DNA of 64,000 nt from Begonia masoniana (Eukaryota > Streptophyta > Magnoliopsida > Cucurbitales > Begoniaceae), in contig CM039508.1 in assembly GCA_022432975.1 (NCBI GenBank), forward strand, positions 51,858,300-51,922,299. Direction: 5' to 3'. The notes under the pieces were generated by a model. That model was given only the letters and a program-made list of their open reading frames with translations. It had not been told where the DNA came from and did not search any database. Positions 40,516 through 53,361 of the stretch are shown piece after piece. Each line of letters begins with the position of its first letter. Position 1 is the stretch's first letter. The translations under genes were made by a program, and so were the position numbers.

Positions 40516-41700
40516 TGTAACGACCCGTAATTCAGCCGTTACTAACTTAACTTTTCGAAAAACTTTGTAGAAAATTCTTTAAAAATATTGTACATCTTTA
40601 AAAGGCTCAAAACATGTAAACTTCCTTTTTAAAACTTCATAGAAAACGTGCGTAAAATTTCTTTAAAACTTTTTTTTTTTGCACTGTTCACGTGAACAGT
40701 ACCGGCACTGTTCAAGTGAATAGTGCCCGACACTCTTCAAGTGAATAGTGCCCGGCAGTGATCATGGGCGATTACTCGCCCCTTAGAGGCGAACCATCGC
40801 CCCCCTTTTCACTGTTTTTTTAGCGAACTTTCACCCCTGGAGCGATCCATTGCCCTAGTGGGGCGATCTATCGCCCTACCCTCTGGTTGGGGGGATAAAC
40901 ATCGCCCCTGGGGCAATACTTCATCTTTTCCTCTGTTTTTTTTCTCAAATATTTAATCTCAATTACATCCTTAATAATTCTCCTACCTCGTCAAACACTT
41001 ATACAATTTAAATACTCCATTTGAAGCCCTTCAAAACACAACATGTTTCACCTAAATTTTTAGACCATTCATTTTCATAAAACAAATCGAAACACATAGC
41101 GGAAGTCAAAACCTATAAGTGAAAACCCATCATCAAAATATTTTCTATAAATCGTAAATAAAACCCCAAGTAAGTCCACTATCGGGCACCGGTTCGGCCC
41201 CCTCGTAGATCAAACTTCCAAGGAAGAATGATAAGGAAGGACGATACGAGCTTACTCTAGCAACCTTGAGCTAGTAAGCAAGGGAGACTTACTCCTTTCA
41301 CGCATTGAAAAATCTGTGGCTCACCTCCCTTGAAGGTAACAATGTCTCTCTATTTGGAAGACAAAGGTGACTCGTGTATTAAGAAATTGGCAAAAGGTTT
41401 TTGAACCATTACAAAATGCATGCTATATATAAACCTAAGGTGGAGGCCATGGTTTCAAAGAGAATGAAAAGAGAAGGGCCATTGGATGGAGAGAAGATGG
41501 ATGGATGAGATTGAAGTTTCCAAATTTGTGACTTGGGTTGGTTCTTCATGGGCCAAAAAGTTGAAGGTGTGCATCCAAGTGTGGGCCTATTTTGTCTTCC
41601 AAATGTGGCCAAGTTGAGTTTCCACAAATGTGAGTCGGACCACCAATGGTCTTCACCCAAAACCATGTCACCCTCAAGTGACTAAATCTAATAGTAAAAC
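40516..41700. mobile_element. LTR-like insertion with short palindromes
   Basis: The left end is TGTAACGACCCGTAATTC, a common start for plant Ty3/gypsy LTRs, and it interrupts the transposon-protein frame. It contains a perfect 18-bp palindrome and a set of GGGCGAT/ATCGCCC units. It also has a plausible TATA box (GCTATATATAAACC, about 41420-41433). The right end, partner LTR and target duplication were not found, so the end coordinate is approximate. Confidence 0.45.
40683..40915. repeat. Palindromic ACTGTTCACGTGAACAGT and GGGCGAT-ATCGCCC units
   Basis: ACTGTTCACGTGAACAGT at 40683-40700 is its own reverse complement, followed by two imperfect CACTGTTCAAGTGAATAGTG-like copies. From about 40766 to 40915 there are five units of the form GGGCGAtnnaTCGCCC (for example GGGGCGATCTATCGCCC), spaced about 35-45 bp. 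Confidence 0.75.
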
Positions 41701-43808
41701 TAATGCATGAATGAAAAGTAAATGGCTAAGAGTTTGTCAAAAAAAAAATAACGAAAAAGAAAATTACAAAGAGTTGTCCTCCGGAAGACAAATTCCGTCT
41801 TCTACTAATCCAGCTGGTGCTCTAATGTCTTCTTCATTCCTTTTCGAGCTTTCCAAGTGGATGTCCCATGTCAAGAGGTGGAGGGGGGGATCCATGTCCA
41901 ACAAGCTAGAATCTCATATGGCATCTCCAACTAGATCAACACGTGTTATCGGCCTCCTAGGCACGTCACAGTTTATAATCACCCTGAAACTCTACCCTTG
42001 CAACTATATCTCAGGCAAGTTCTACTCAGCTTATTTGTAATAAAAAAGAACGGTAACTATCAGTCCTCTTCTCTTCTCTCTATGTATTGAGTGTAACTAA
42101 AATCTCAAAATAGTCAAGAAAATTTTATCAATCTCACGTCAACACCATGTTTCTTAGTTTGAGTGAATACGTGATTCTATAAAACCACTTGGCGACTCTT
42201 TTCTTGCAAGCCAAATTCGTGAGTTTTACCAGATTGTGGATGACATTATTGGTACCAGAGCAAGTCACATCTTGGGTAAAGTTTTGACACACACTAGAAC
42301 TAAGCGTATCAAGTCCAGACCAACTAATAAGTCGGCTTCAAGGAAGTGAAATATAAAGATAAAATGTGTATTACATCTCCTATTTTAAGCTAGGTTTCTG
42401 AGTTCAGAATCAACCTAATACCCTACCCTTGCGAGTATATTTACTTGTACTAAATTGATTTTTGTCATAAAAATGAACTCCAACCATCGTCTATATGTGT
42501 GTAATAAGAACTGCAATTAGCATTAGAGATGAACTACTAATGATTCTCCGCTAGAAAAATTGCTTCATCAAATACAGACTTTCAGAGAATAATATACGTA
42601 CAATCTCAATCAGAACAAGGAAAAAAAAATAGATACCAGGAACCGCCTGATAGGCGTAAGCGTATTGCCGAGGATAATAAGGAAAAGAAGGTAGAGGAGG
42701 AGCAGAGGGTTGAGGCGGAGCTGACTCAGACGGCGGCGGGGGAGGTTAATTGGCAACGCCTTGAAAAGTACCTTACTGTGGGTGGAGAGAATAACTTGAG
42801 AATGGATTGGTTTTGCGATTAGGATTTGAGTTTGACGTTTTTACTTGCATCTCCATGATCACAATGTACTATAAATGTTAGGTGACCAAAAAATATCAGT
42901 TGCTAACGTACATTTTAATGGCAAGGCGACAGTTGATAACCCATCAAAATACAAAATGTCAATTGACGAAATTAAAAATTTAAGGTATCAGTTGCAAACA
43001 CCTCATACTTTAAGAGGTAATTTGATATTTACCTAATATTAACTGTTGTGATAAAATCAATCACATCGCGAGAATCTATCAATAATTAATTAGAATAGTG
43101 AAAAAAGAAATCAAAATACAAGATTTATATAGTTCGAACTAAATTGTCTTACGTCCCCGGCACAAAACTCCAGTAGCAAAGTTTATTAGAGAATCCAGAA
43201 AATAAGAATTTTCGTAATGCTACAGCATTACTTGCAGCATCACTTCGATATTATAAAAAAAAAATATTTCTCGAGAAATCTCTCACTCTACTCTCCAGCG
43301 CACATCTTATTCTCTCTCTTTTTCTTTTATCCTCAATCAACTCTCTCACTCATCAATTAGAAATAGAGAATACAAAATTTGAATAGGATAAGAGAAACAC
43401 AAATATAATTTAAAAATTTTTGAATCAAATCAAGTCAAAACGCTGAATCAATAATTAACATTAATTAACCCTGTCATCGTCATTGTCCTTGCATGTCTAG
43501 TTGCACGTGTAAAGGAGATGCTCCCTTTCACTAAAAACAAGTGTCATCAAACCACAGCAAACTAAGGTATATCCCTTGTCATATTCTTCTTACTTTTCAA
43601 TTTCTTCAATAATTTTTTTCCTTTTTCTCTGATTTTTGTCACGTACCCTCTAATGGTTGAAAAAGTTAGCAGAGTTCTTGAGCCAGTTACTTGGAAAATC
43701 GTAACTTGCTCCATGAATGAAAAGATTGACTGGTTTTGAAGTCAAAAACGATGTTCATAAACTGAATCAACGACAGAGTAATCACTATAAAACATATTTA
43801 ACAACAAA
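41700..43808. other. Retroelement debris and intergenic DNA
   Basis: At 42251 TTGGTACCAGAGC resembles a degenerate initiator-Met primer-binding site, so 41930-42245 may be an old LTR. At about 42630-42830 the plus strand encodes a Glu/Lys-rich stretch (RRKRIAEDNKEKKVEEE, then EVNWQRLEKYLTVGGENN) that looks like a coding remnant of unknown family. The rest is AT-rich with no recognised gene. Confidence 0.35.
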
Positions 43809-46800
43809 TTAATTGAAAATACTATCAACTTCACCAAGTCTCTCCCTCAATATCTGAACTCCCATGTACCTGCACCATCACAGACGTCAAAGCATTACCA
43901 CGTGAAATACTTCCAACGTTGTCTTTTCAAAAACTGTTTTCATGAGCAGCTCCGAAAACCAATATATTTTCATAAAACAACTTTCAAAATCTTTTGTTTG
44001 TGAAGAACAAATTAGGTTGTGATGGAGAATTTGTGAAAGAAAATCACCTGCCAAGCATCATGACTGTGGCTTGAGGATTAGTTCCAGGAGAGTAATTAAA
44101 AGTAGAACCATCAATAACTCTAAGCCCATCAACTCCAATGACCTTATAGTCAGAATCAACGACACTCCCAACTTGGCAACCTCCATGATAATGCCAAATA
44201 GTCATCACAGTGTCCCTGCAAAATTGTTCTAATGACCTCGAGGAATTGGAGTGTTTCGGCAACAGATTGATCGGGGACGAAGCCGTCATATTCAGAATCC
44301 TCGCGAATGACACGTTGTCGTATCGGAACTTGGCGAAGGAGCTCGATTCGAAAACTTTCTCGATGATCTGAAAACCTTGTACACATCGATCTAAGTCCAA
44401 ATCTTCTTTGAAGTAGTTGAAGGTTACAGACGGGTTGTCGTTCGGGTTTCGAGTTCGGAGCTCCAAATTGCCGGTGGAGAGTGGCCCCATGATCTTTTCA
44501 AGGATGAAGCCTCCTCTAAATGCTCTTTGGTCTACATTTTGCATTGCTTCTATTGCATTTGCTAGAGCTTCTGGGTCCTCTCCTTTGGTGGAAATGTAGA
44601 AAGCTGTCCAATCTGCAAAGATTTACACTAAAAAGTTAGTTTTCTCAACCATGGATATAGCACATTAATCATAAACGATACAATGAGGTGACATTTTTTG
44701 ATTGGTTTAATATTACCTTCGGAGAGAACATTCCGTAGTCTCTTGCAGAAGAACCAGATGCAAAGTTTTCGCCACTCGCAGCCTCGATGTAGCTTCCAAA
44801 TTGCGTGATTCCGACGACCTGAATGAGCGAAACCTCGACTGGAACCGGCGTGGGTATGAAAACGGAGTTCATCGGATTGTCCGACATGGCCTGGCCGACC
44901 AGAGGCTGGTCCAGTACAACACTTACATTATGGGCCATCAGATGATCCACCGGCCCCACCCCACTCAGCATCAAAAGCTGAGGACTTCCCAAAGCTCCTG
45001 CTGACACTATGATCTCCCCCTTCCCCCTTCCATTCAGATATGCTTTGTGCTTCACTCCATTTTCATCTCCGAAAATCACTCCATAAGCCACTGGCCTCCC
45101 TTTTTCTGTTCTCACTCAGAGATCGAAATTTAGTCATGACGCACACAATATGAGCAAAGTTTTCCGGCATGGAGTTCATATTGCATCATAATAAGAACCA
45201 ACTTAAGTTAAACACATTGATACGACGATAGTAACATGCCGTTAAATATCGATGCGAGAAGACATATTATCGAAGAAAACTAAATAAATTTGGAAAAATG
45301 TAAGTGAGATTACCTTTGGTTCTAAAGAGAATTTGGTGGACAGTTGCATGTAAAAGGACAACAAGAGAAGACGGGTTGGCATATTCCAATAAATCAGCAG
45401 CTGTATGTCTTTGTCCTTGTGGGTCGAATATGGTTCCGCCGATCTTAGTCCCGGCTATGTGATCGAAGGTGAAGCCGTTGTTGGGAACCACTCCTACTTC
45501 TATGAGCCCGTCTCGAACCGCCGACTGCCATACTCCCATCGAAGGCTTAAACGCCACCACCCTCTCCACCCACTCGTACGACTCATTTACTATCCTTCCA
45601 TCCCAACCCGCTTTCCTGATAATTCAAACATTTTATATTCAGAAATCTAGTATGTTACTATGATATGGTTAATCTTAATGTTTGGCAGCACAATATGTTC
45701 ACATATAACTAAATAAATTAATGGCACTTTCATAGCAGTACACATATTCTCATACGTCCCGGTCTCCAATAAGATTCTACGTAGCACAAACTTAATACAT
45801 ACCTAACATAATTCGGAGAGGCGCGAGTGTAAAATCCGGCATTAAGGCAGCTGCCGCCGCCCAACACCCTAGCCCGGGCATTGATGACACCATCCTCCGA
45901 AATGAAGCGCTGAGAAGGGGAGGCGGGAGAAAGGTCAGCGAGGGCATCCCCGAAAGCCGAAAGATTCGTGATATTAGGGTTTCCATAAGGGGAACCGCCT
46001 CTTTCCAGAAGTAAAACCGAGTAATTCTGAGAAAGTGTTGCGGCCAAAGGGCAGCCGGCTGTGCCGCCGCCGACGATGATGTAGTCATAGTAAGATGTGG
46101 TCTGAGCTGAGGATGCATTGAACATGAAGCTGAAGTTTGGAGCTGTTACATCATGTCCATGGAGTAAATTACAAGACTAATGAAAGAGAGAGAAAAGTTT
46201 TAGGGTACATCCTGAATAAAATTTATAGGTGTTCTTAGTGATTAGTTCCCCACGATCAATGCTTCCGTGTAAAGTAGAGAGAGAAAGAGAGAGATATATA
46301 GTCATCGAAAGAAAGAGAGAATAATTTTGGTCATGGAAAATGGTGATAAAAAACTTGAAAATTAGCATTCAATCCAAGTATTTATTGAATTGCATTTATG
46401 TTCACTGTTGTTTTGCAGAGCTTGGAAAAGGTATCCATGGCAGACCTGAAGCTTTTTTCTGTGCGCGATTAAAAAATTACTATTTAGAACGAATTAACGT
46501 GACCAAACCATCCCGTTGCCTAGAACGAGTGACCGATCTCCCCCTTGAGTAGTTTTCTTATTCTTTGTCACTCTGTTTTCTGCAAGTTTCTCCTTCGTCT
46601 CGACTATTCACAGTGAAAATGGTGAACTACGCCGAAATAAATGACTCTGCCTGCTCATACTTATTGGGGATTTTACACCATCGATGTCCAAATAAATCGT
46701 CCGTGTACTCACTTCCGACAAACAAGATTTTAGAAGAGATGAATTCTAAAAATTCGCCCAAAAACTACTAAAGTTTCAGCAGTAGAAACAGAGACCAAAC

Positions 46801-47480
46801 CGGTCGTTGAAAACCTTGCTGCCGATCAGCCAAAGCCACTTAGCTCTCAACAAAACTATCAAGCTCGACGGCTTTCCGATGCCGCAGCTAGAAGCTCAAC
46901 ATCCTCATCCTCCACTCTTTCCAGCCAAGCTAAGGCGAGTCATCCCAAGTCTCCGGTTCTTGGTCACATAGGTAACTTGTGAATGGCTGAAAATGGCAGT
47001 CTATCGGCAGGCAACACTCCCAAAGACTCAAACAAAGAAACGGGGAGATCGCCCCGTCTAAGCGTAAATTCAGATCGGGGTGATCTGTCTCTCGTTCTAA
47101 GACGTAAATTCAGAACGGGAGTGATACCCTTCTCTTTTTTACAACATATCTATTTATATTTTTTTAATCATTATTCATTTTTGACAACTATTTAAAGCAG
47201 CAAAAAAAAAGAGTTTTCATAAACTATTTTTTGCAATTCAAGACTTTAAAAGCAATGAAACTATTCTTGTACAGAAAAAAAAAAAAAAAAAACTCTGAGA
47301 ACACTATTCAATAATCCATGTTGAGAAAATAAGACGACATATTAAGAGAATTGAAAATGGAAAAACAAAATGTGGAGAAAATAGAAGAAAATGAATACCT
47401 TTCTCAGACATGCAGAAGCCATGAAAGAAGAGAAATCCACCATAGACAGCAGCTAGAAATCTCCATAACCCAAAACCCAT
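43809..47480 (-). pseudogene. HOTHEAD-like GMC oxidoreductase with a probable 1-bp deletion
   Basis: Six exons: 47480-47399, 46142-45803, 45615-45314, 45114-44717, 44612-44048 and 43869-43809. Exon 1 encodes a signal peptide (MGFGLWRFLAAVYGGFLFF). Exon 2 has the FAD-binding signature YDYIIVGGGTAGCPLAATLS and GMC motif RVLGGGSCLNAGFY. Exon 4 has GALGSPQLLMLSGVGP, the second GMC signature. Exon 5 holds the catalytic His region WHYHGGCQVGSVVD and NPQATVMMLGR. In exon 5 the start reads GQLSTFPPKERT and then the family's EALANAIEAM in another frame. Restoring one base in the CCC run at about 44573-44575 would also make the total length divisible by three. HOTHEAD-type enzymes act in the secretory pathway or wall, in cutin-monomer oxidation. 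It is either a young pseudogene or a homopolymer error in a good gene. Confidence 0.8.
46565..47110 (+). pseudogene. Gene fragment inside intron 1 of the HOTHEAD-like gene (possibly TPR-thioredoxin TTL N-terminus)
   Basis: On the plus strand, opposite to the host gene, the sequence encodes SYLLGILHHRCPNKSSVYSL, a stop, then VETETKPVVENLAADQPKPL, ARRLSDAAARSSTSSSSTLS and SHPKSPVLGHIGNL, then another stop and MAENGSLSAGNTPKDSNKE. The Ser-rich RRLSDAAARSSTSSSST and PVLGHIGNL phrases resemble the low-complexity N-terminal half of plant TPR-repeat thioredoxin-like (TTL) proteins. No TPR or thioredoxin domain follows. The assignment is from memory and tentative; its being a broken coding fragment is better supported. 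Confidence 0.4.
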
Positions 47481-48405
47481 TATTCGATCGATCTCAGAAA
47501 CAAAAACTGTTGAAGAAAACTCTGCAGAAAAGATGGAGTTTGCTCTGCTAAACATAACCAGAACTGTCCACCTTTTATAGGCTACTTTTCCAGACCCACA
47601 AATTTGCCGGAGAAAACTTGGAAACAGTGCAAAGATTTCTTGCTCAACTTTGTCGGTGAAAGCTCCGATGATTTCCAGGCGAAGAAAACTCAAAAAGTTT
47701 CAAGAAAATGAAGAAAGTGTGAGCTTTTATGACCGTCTAGAAATAAACTCAAGGTTCCATGACAAGTCAGACAGCTAAGAAATCCAGCATTTCAGCTTTG
47801 CTTGTAATGGTTACATATATTATACACTAGATGGATTGTGACAGTGTCTTTGCCAAATTCTAGAGAGACAGTTCTGTTAATATTACAACTACTAACTGGG
47901 AACTGGGAAGGAGGCATTAAATTCTGGGGTTACTGGGAGTTGGTGAACGTAGCAATTATTATGTTTGTTTGAATTCAAGTTTGATTTGGAATTCGTGTTG
48001 AAAGCTTCGGGGAAAAGCAAGCATTAATTAGTTTTTCCAAAAAACAGAATAACCCTCCAGCTTGAATTCTCTTTTAGAAAACTGTTTTTCTATTCTTAAA
48101 ATAGCGTGAACATATGTCATTCGCAAACTCTTGTCTGTGTGTGATGATGAAATGAACGAGAAGTTGATTTTAGGCTCCATTTTTGTTCCACTATTTCTAG
48201 CATTGAGTTTTTAGTTTGCTTTACAAATTATTTTTTTAAATGGTTTGAAATTTGTCATAGCATCAAACCACAAACAGGAAAACCCATGACATAATTGATA
48301 TTTTATTAATAACAGAGCACGAGTCCAGGCCGGAAATAATGGGAATAAATAAGAAACAAAAAAAAGAACGAGAAAAATGGAAAAATTAAATAGAAATTTG
48401 AGGGT
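47481..48405. other. Interval between the GMC and SPX-MFS genes
   Basis: The left part should carry the promoter and leader of the minus-strand GMC gene. The right part should carry the 3' untranslated region of the minus-strand phosphate transporter. A TATATTATACACTAG stretch near 47815 could be a core promoter, but its placement is uncertain. No other gene was seen. Confidence 0.35.
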
Positions 48406-51400
48406 TTAGTAAAGAGAATTGTAGGTATAGCAGGTGGCAACAATGGAGGCTATGCAGATGAAAAGAGAAGGAATAAGGGTGACGTTCAATAGCTTACTCT
48501 CTCCCAAGAATCCAGCCAGAGTTATACTCGCATCTGCTATCACCCGTGCAATTGTTCCGGCTTCTGTCGAAAGCAACCCACCGTTGTATGTCCCTCGAGA
48601 AAGCCTCGAGGACATTACCCTCGAGAGAAGTGCCAAGTTCACACCTACCGATCATAAACCAAAGAAAAATTGTACCATTAATAAAATTTTGGATTATACT
48701 AAGTTTTCTCTTTAATTTTACCTTCTAACGTGATCCATATGTGTCATTCATTAATTAAAATAATAATTTAAATAATTACAAATTGTTAAAATAAAATATT
48801 AATTGCACTGATCAATAAGACATAATTGCACTAATCAATGAGGAAATTCATAAAACATAAGATCTTGCACGGCCTGAATGTCAGAATGTCCAGATACACA
48901 GAACGAAAACATCTGCTATGATTGATCCAAATAATCTTTCTTAATTTGCACCTGATTTGTTTCAATGACCAGCCACCCCATTATAACTTTTGGAAACTAA
49001 TGATCTTAATTAGACTACATTATCTCCTCTACATGTTGCAGTATTAGTTTTCTTCCAGTATAACGACATATTGTAATAAGAAAAGGGTATCTTACCTTCA
49101 AGAACTTCGGCAGAAACGAACATAATAAGTCCTGAAATGACATATTGAGGTACGGTGTATCTAACAAAAGCATGAAAGCTACAGATTATACCGAGGAAAA
49201 CCATAATTTCAGATGCCAACAATATTTGCCTGCAAGAGGTTAACAAGATCATAAGCATAGTCAGATTTTTGTACATGTCCAGAATTGTTATGGTTCGAGA
49301 ACAGCTATGAAAAAACATGCGGGAGTTGTTATAAACATGTTGTGAGTGATTCACCTGTCTTCAAACATGTTGCTAATGTAACTTCCAACAACAATATTCA
49401 CTGGGAGAACAGTGAGGCCAATGCAAGCAAGAAAAATTGCCACTGCGCTTGTGGACCAACCAAAGTAGTATGTTGTAATGACACTGGATTCTGACAGTAA
49501 AACCTCCATTACGTATTTTAGCATGAAATATATCAACAATTGCACCTGATTATATCACACAGTGAGTCACAATTCATTACAGTAGCGGGGAGTTTGCATT
49601 AGAAACAGATTTAAATACATAAATTAACGGAATTATGTCATCAACAAAGTGAAATTCCACATCAATTTTTAGATTTCAGCAGGTACCTTTACAGAAGGTG
49701 AGAGTAATCTATATGCTGATCTCATTGAAGTAGCTGGTTGACGAGATATGGCCAATGCTTCTTCACTGTTATCACATTCTTGCTCGCTATCTTCCTCCAC
49801 TTCCTTGTCTTCTGAACCAACAAGTAACGGTTGCTCAAGTCCTTTCTCAAGTGCATCACATTCTGCTGTCACTTTATGTAGAAGCCATTTCCAAATGAGC
49901 AAGATTTTATAATTAAGCTCAAGCTAATACAGCTTTGGAATAGAATGATACTGGACAAAAACCTACCACTTGTCGATTCTTGTTGTACATGGTCGTCATC
50001 ATAATCACGCGAAGGTTCCCTAAATGAGATCCACAACCAAATTAGATAAATTAACCAAGCCATGGACATTACCCATCCCGGCATAGTCTCTGCGTTAAAC
50101 GTGATCTTGTAAATCATGAAATTAGTTTGTAGGCATCCAGCTAGAGCAGGACCACAAGCCATTCCAAGAGCACTTGCACTAACAAAAGCAGCTGAGGCTT
50201 GCATTCGATACTTCAGTGGCACACAATCAGTTATGTAACGTCGGTTTACAGCTCTAGCAGAACCCAGTCTGCATTAAAAAATTTCAAGTTCAATCTTTGT
50301 ATAAGAGACAGTTGAACTTTGTGGATTAGTCATCACTACAATAAAGACAAAACAGCAACAAAAATAGCAATCATACAATCGTTACTTATACTTTATGTTT
50401 GCACTACTTGGATCCAAAAAGTTGTTATTTGCCCCAAATTTATACAACTTACATAATCTGCTAGTAGGAAAATTAATTCGGACCTTATATAACATGCCTA
50501 GATACAGATTCCAAGATTCCAGTAGTCTTATACAGGTTATAAATTTTGACGCTAATTCATTTCCACCACTATCTATGCACAAAAAAGAAACACTTTTATC
50601 ACAAATACTTCTTATTTAATTCCCTGCAGGAAATGAACTCGACCAAATAAATTTTCTAAACAGCATAAATACGTTTGAAACTCTACTTCAAACGAGTATC
50701 TAATGATCCCATAGAATCAAAGAGGATAAGGAATCATGACCTGGTTACTGGTTATTTGACTACCATATTGTGAGTTTAGTGTACCATCCTACAAATAGAA
50801 CAGAGAAGAATTCTTACCCACAGAAAAGTCGGCCAATCAGAAGAACCCAAATTGATCTGAAATCGTAAGCTAGTGCATACAAAGTGTTTCCCGCGAAAAG
50901 AACCACACTGCTAAACACAAGAGGTCTGAAATAAGATTTATTTGACCAGGCGCTGAAATAAACTGATGAAAATACTTGTGCAACAGCCATCGCTCCAATC
51001 ACAACACCACAGACTGTTGCTGCCGCTCCAAGACTCAGGGAGTAGTCGTCTGCTGTAGGAACAATGATGTATGTGTTGACCATGTAAAGAAATGTGTTTA
51101 CTAAGTTCAAGAGAAGTGACATTAAATGGTATTTTTCATCAACGCGTTCAGCAACAGGAGTGGGCAACTCTTCTTGCAAAATTAGAGCATGTTGCGCCAA
51201 AAAGTTGAGGAAGTTTGTTGAGTTAGTCAATCGGTCTACAGCCGCTTTTATTGAATCAATAACAGGGTCCTGCAAATGAAAAGCCTAGTTGAAAATCAAA
51301 CGCAAATCGAAAAAAGAAAAACACAATAAGAAAACAAGAACACTAAAATTTAATGGAAAATTTTTCAAGCAAAAAAACTATGGTCAGCAAAAAAAAAAAC

Positions 51401-53361
51401 AGACTATATCAAATTAATTTACAACTGAATTTTGCGACTTAAACAATAAAATATAGAGTAACGTAAAAATTTTAATGTTGAATGTGGGTCAAACACCCAC
51501 ATTCAACAACAACATATAGTGTAATGTAAAAATCTTAATATTGAATATGGGTCCAATCTGGCCTAAATAGAATTCAGCTCACTTCATACTTTAGCAAGAT
51601 CTATTATTTACTTGCATGTCACAACATATGTACATCGTACTCAGCTCACTTCGTACTTTAGCAAGATCTATTATTTACTTGCATGTCACAACATATGTAT
51701 ATCGTACTGCTTGCAAAAAAACTTAGACAAATAAAACAAGTTATACAAATGCAGCAACTAAGGTAAACAAACCTGGAGAGGTTGAGCAGCTTCATCATAT
51801 ATTGATAAGTAACTCCCCTGTCGATTTTGAAGTTCATGTAGGTTGCGAGATATGGCTCCAACTACAGCACCAATTCCCTACAAGATCCATTTTTGTCCAG
51901 TAAAAAAATAGTTTTTGAAGTTATATTGAGATGAGGAAAATAAGTGCTTTATCTATTAGATTCCAGTTTACCACCAAACGTTTATCAAACTTCTTCAGTA
52001 TCTTACGAAGACCAATGGCATTTATCTCAACAAAGTACAGAAGTTTTAAAAGTTCTTCTCCCACAGCTCTGTAATCTTGTCGCAGTTCAGATATTTGGAA
52101 TATGTCAGGCTGCAATTGAAGAGCATCATTCCGTTCATCAAGCTTTGCTATCTTACTTGCAAGAATCCCTTGTTGTTCCAATAGAAATAAGACAATCTTC
52201 TCAATCTGGCGTAATGATCAGGATTGCGAAAGGTTAATGTAAATTGCAAATTCATATCATTCAACCTCAAATAAATCAACTAACTAGAATTCTCACTTAA
52301 CATTGACATATTATAGTGGACAAGCTTTTATGTAAGTTCAAAAATGGAAAGGCAATTTCTTTTTCAAGCCTTTTATCAAGTAAATATTGATCGGCACACT
52401 TCTCAGATGGTGTTATAACTCATTTATCATATTTTGAAGACCTCATCTCAAAAAATGTACTTAGTTATGGTGTACTTTTGAGCACCTGTGTTGCATATTG
52501 GATGGTTTCAACATGCAAAATAGGTCATCATGCTTCTTTAATGGTGTTATGAACTTATTTACAAAATTCGAAAAGAATTCATTGAAAAAATGGGATTTAG
52601 TAATAAAGAGATATATGCTTTAACACCAGCAAACATAATGCAGTCAGAAAAAACATAATAACCAGTTTACTCAACAATGAGATGTTCAATATACGATAAA
52701 TTGTTGTTAAGGAACCTATAATAACTTACAGAAGAATCTGGACATTCTCAGGACTATAATACGTGGGTCTGAAGCGAAATAACAACAAGAAAACAGAATT
52801 TTTACATAAATGAGAACAATATTAAGTGTAAGCATTTCTAGGACAATCCACACACCTGGTTATCTAGCATTCTAGAGAAATCCTTGAGAACATGTCGGCG
52901 ATCTTGCTCGCCAACTTCCATTTGTCGAGCATATTGTTTCACTTTCTTTTTCATTAATTTGTAGTTGATGTAATACCTGGAAAAAAACAGAATAAAACAC
53001 ATCAACATCATACGCCTTAATAGAAAAGAAAGAAATGTGCTTCTCTGGTATAGCCATAACAACCAACAAACAAAATCATCAACCTAACTGGAGCAAATAA
53101 ACAGAACACCGACACCCAATAATTACCTTACAATGTAAAAGGGCCTTGAAATACTAGTTTCAATTATGTGACAGTTATTCATTCGTTGGGGAATTTGACA
53201 TTGTACTTCACTTTTTATGGCAGTCCTCTCATTCTTCAATTTAATAATACTATATAGATTCAAATGAAGTGTCTTCCAGTAGAATGAACTATAATATGGC
53301 AGACTTACCCTTTCCATTCTTCAATTTGCCTTTCCTTCAACTTTTTCCCAAAGGCAACCAT
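48406..53361 (-). CDS. PHT5: SPX-MFS vacuolar phosphate transporter (PHT5/VPT type), ten exons
   Basis: Exons are 53361-53309, 52976-52856, 52205-51972, 51877-51773, 51269-50818, 50268-49967, 49871-49687, 49545-49355, 49229-49096 and 48644-48406. They sum to 2,016 nt (671 residues), all phase-consistent. The SPX domain starts [18 protein letters not shown] and continues [18 protein letters not shown] (both with the conserved Lys/Tyr phosphate-sensing positions) and ILKKFDKR. An MFS transporter follows: [61 protein letters not shown], an acidic loop with [28 protein letters not shown], and the end [20 protein letters not shown]. The family loads phosphate into the vacuole under control of inositol pyrophosphates sensed by SPX. 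About 26 residues normally following FDKR are absent, and the roughly 94-nt intron there holds nothing like them. Confidence 0.9.
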
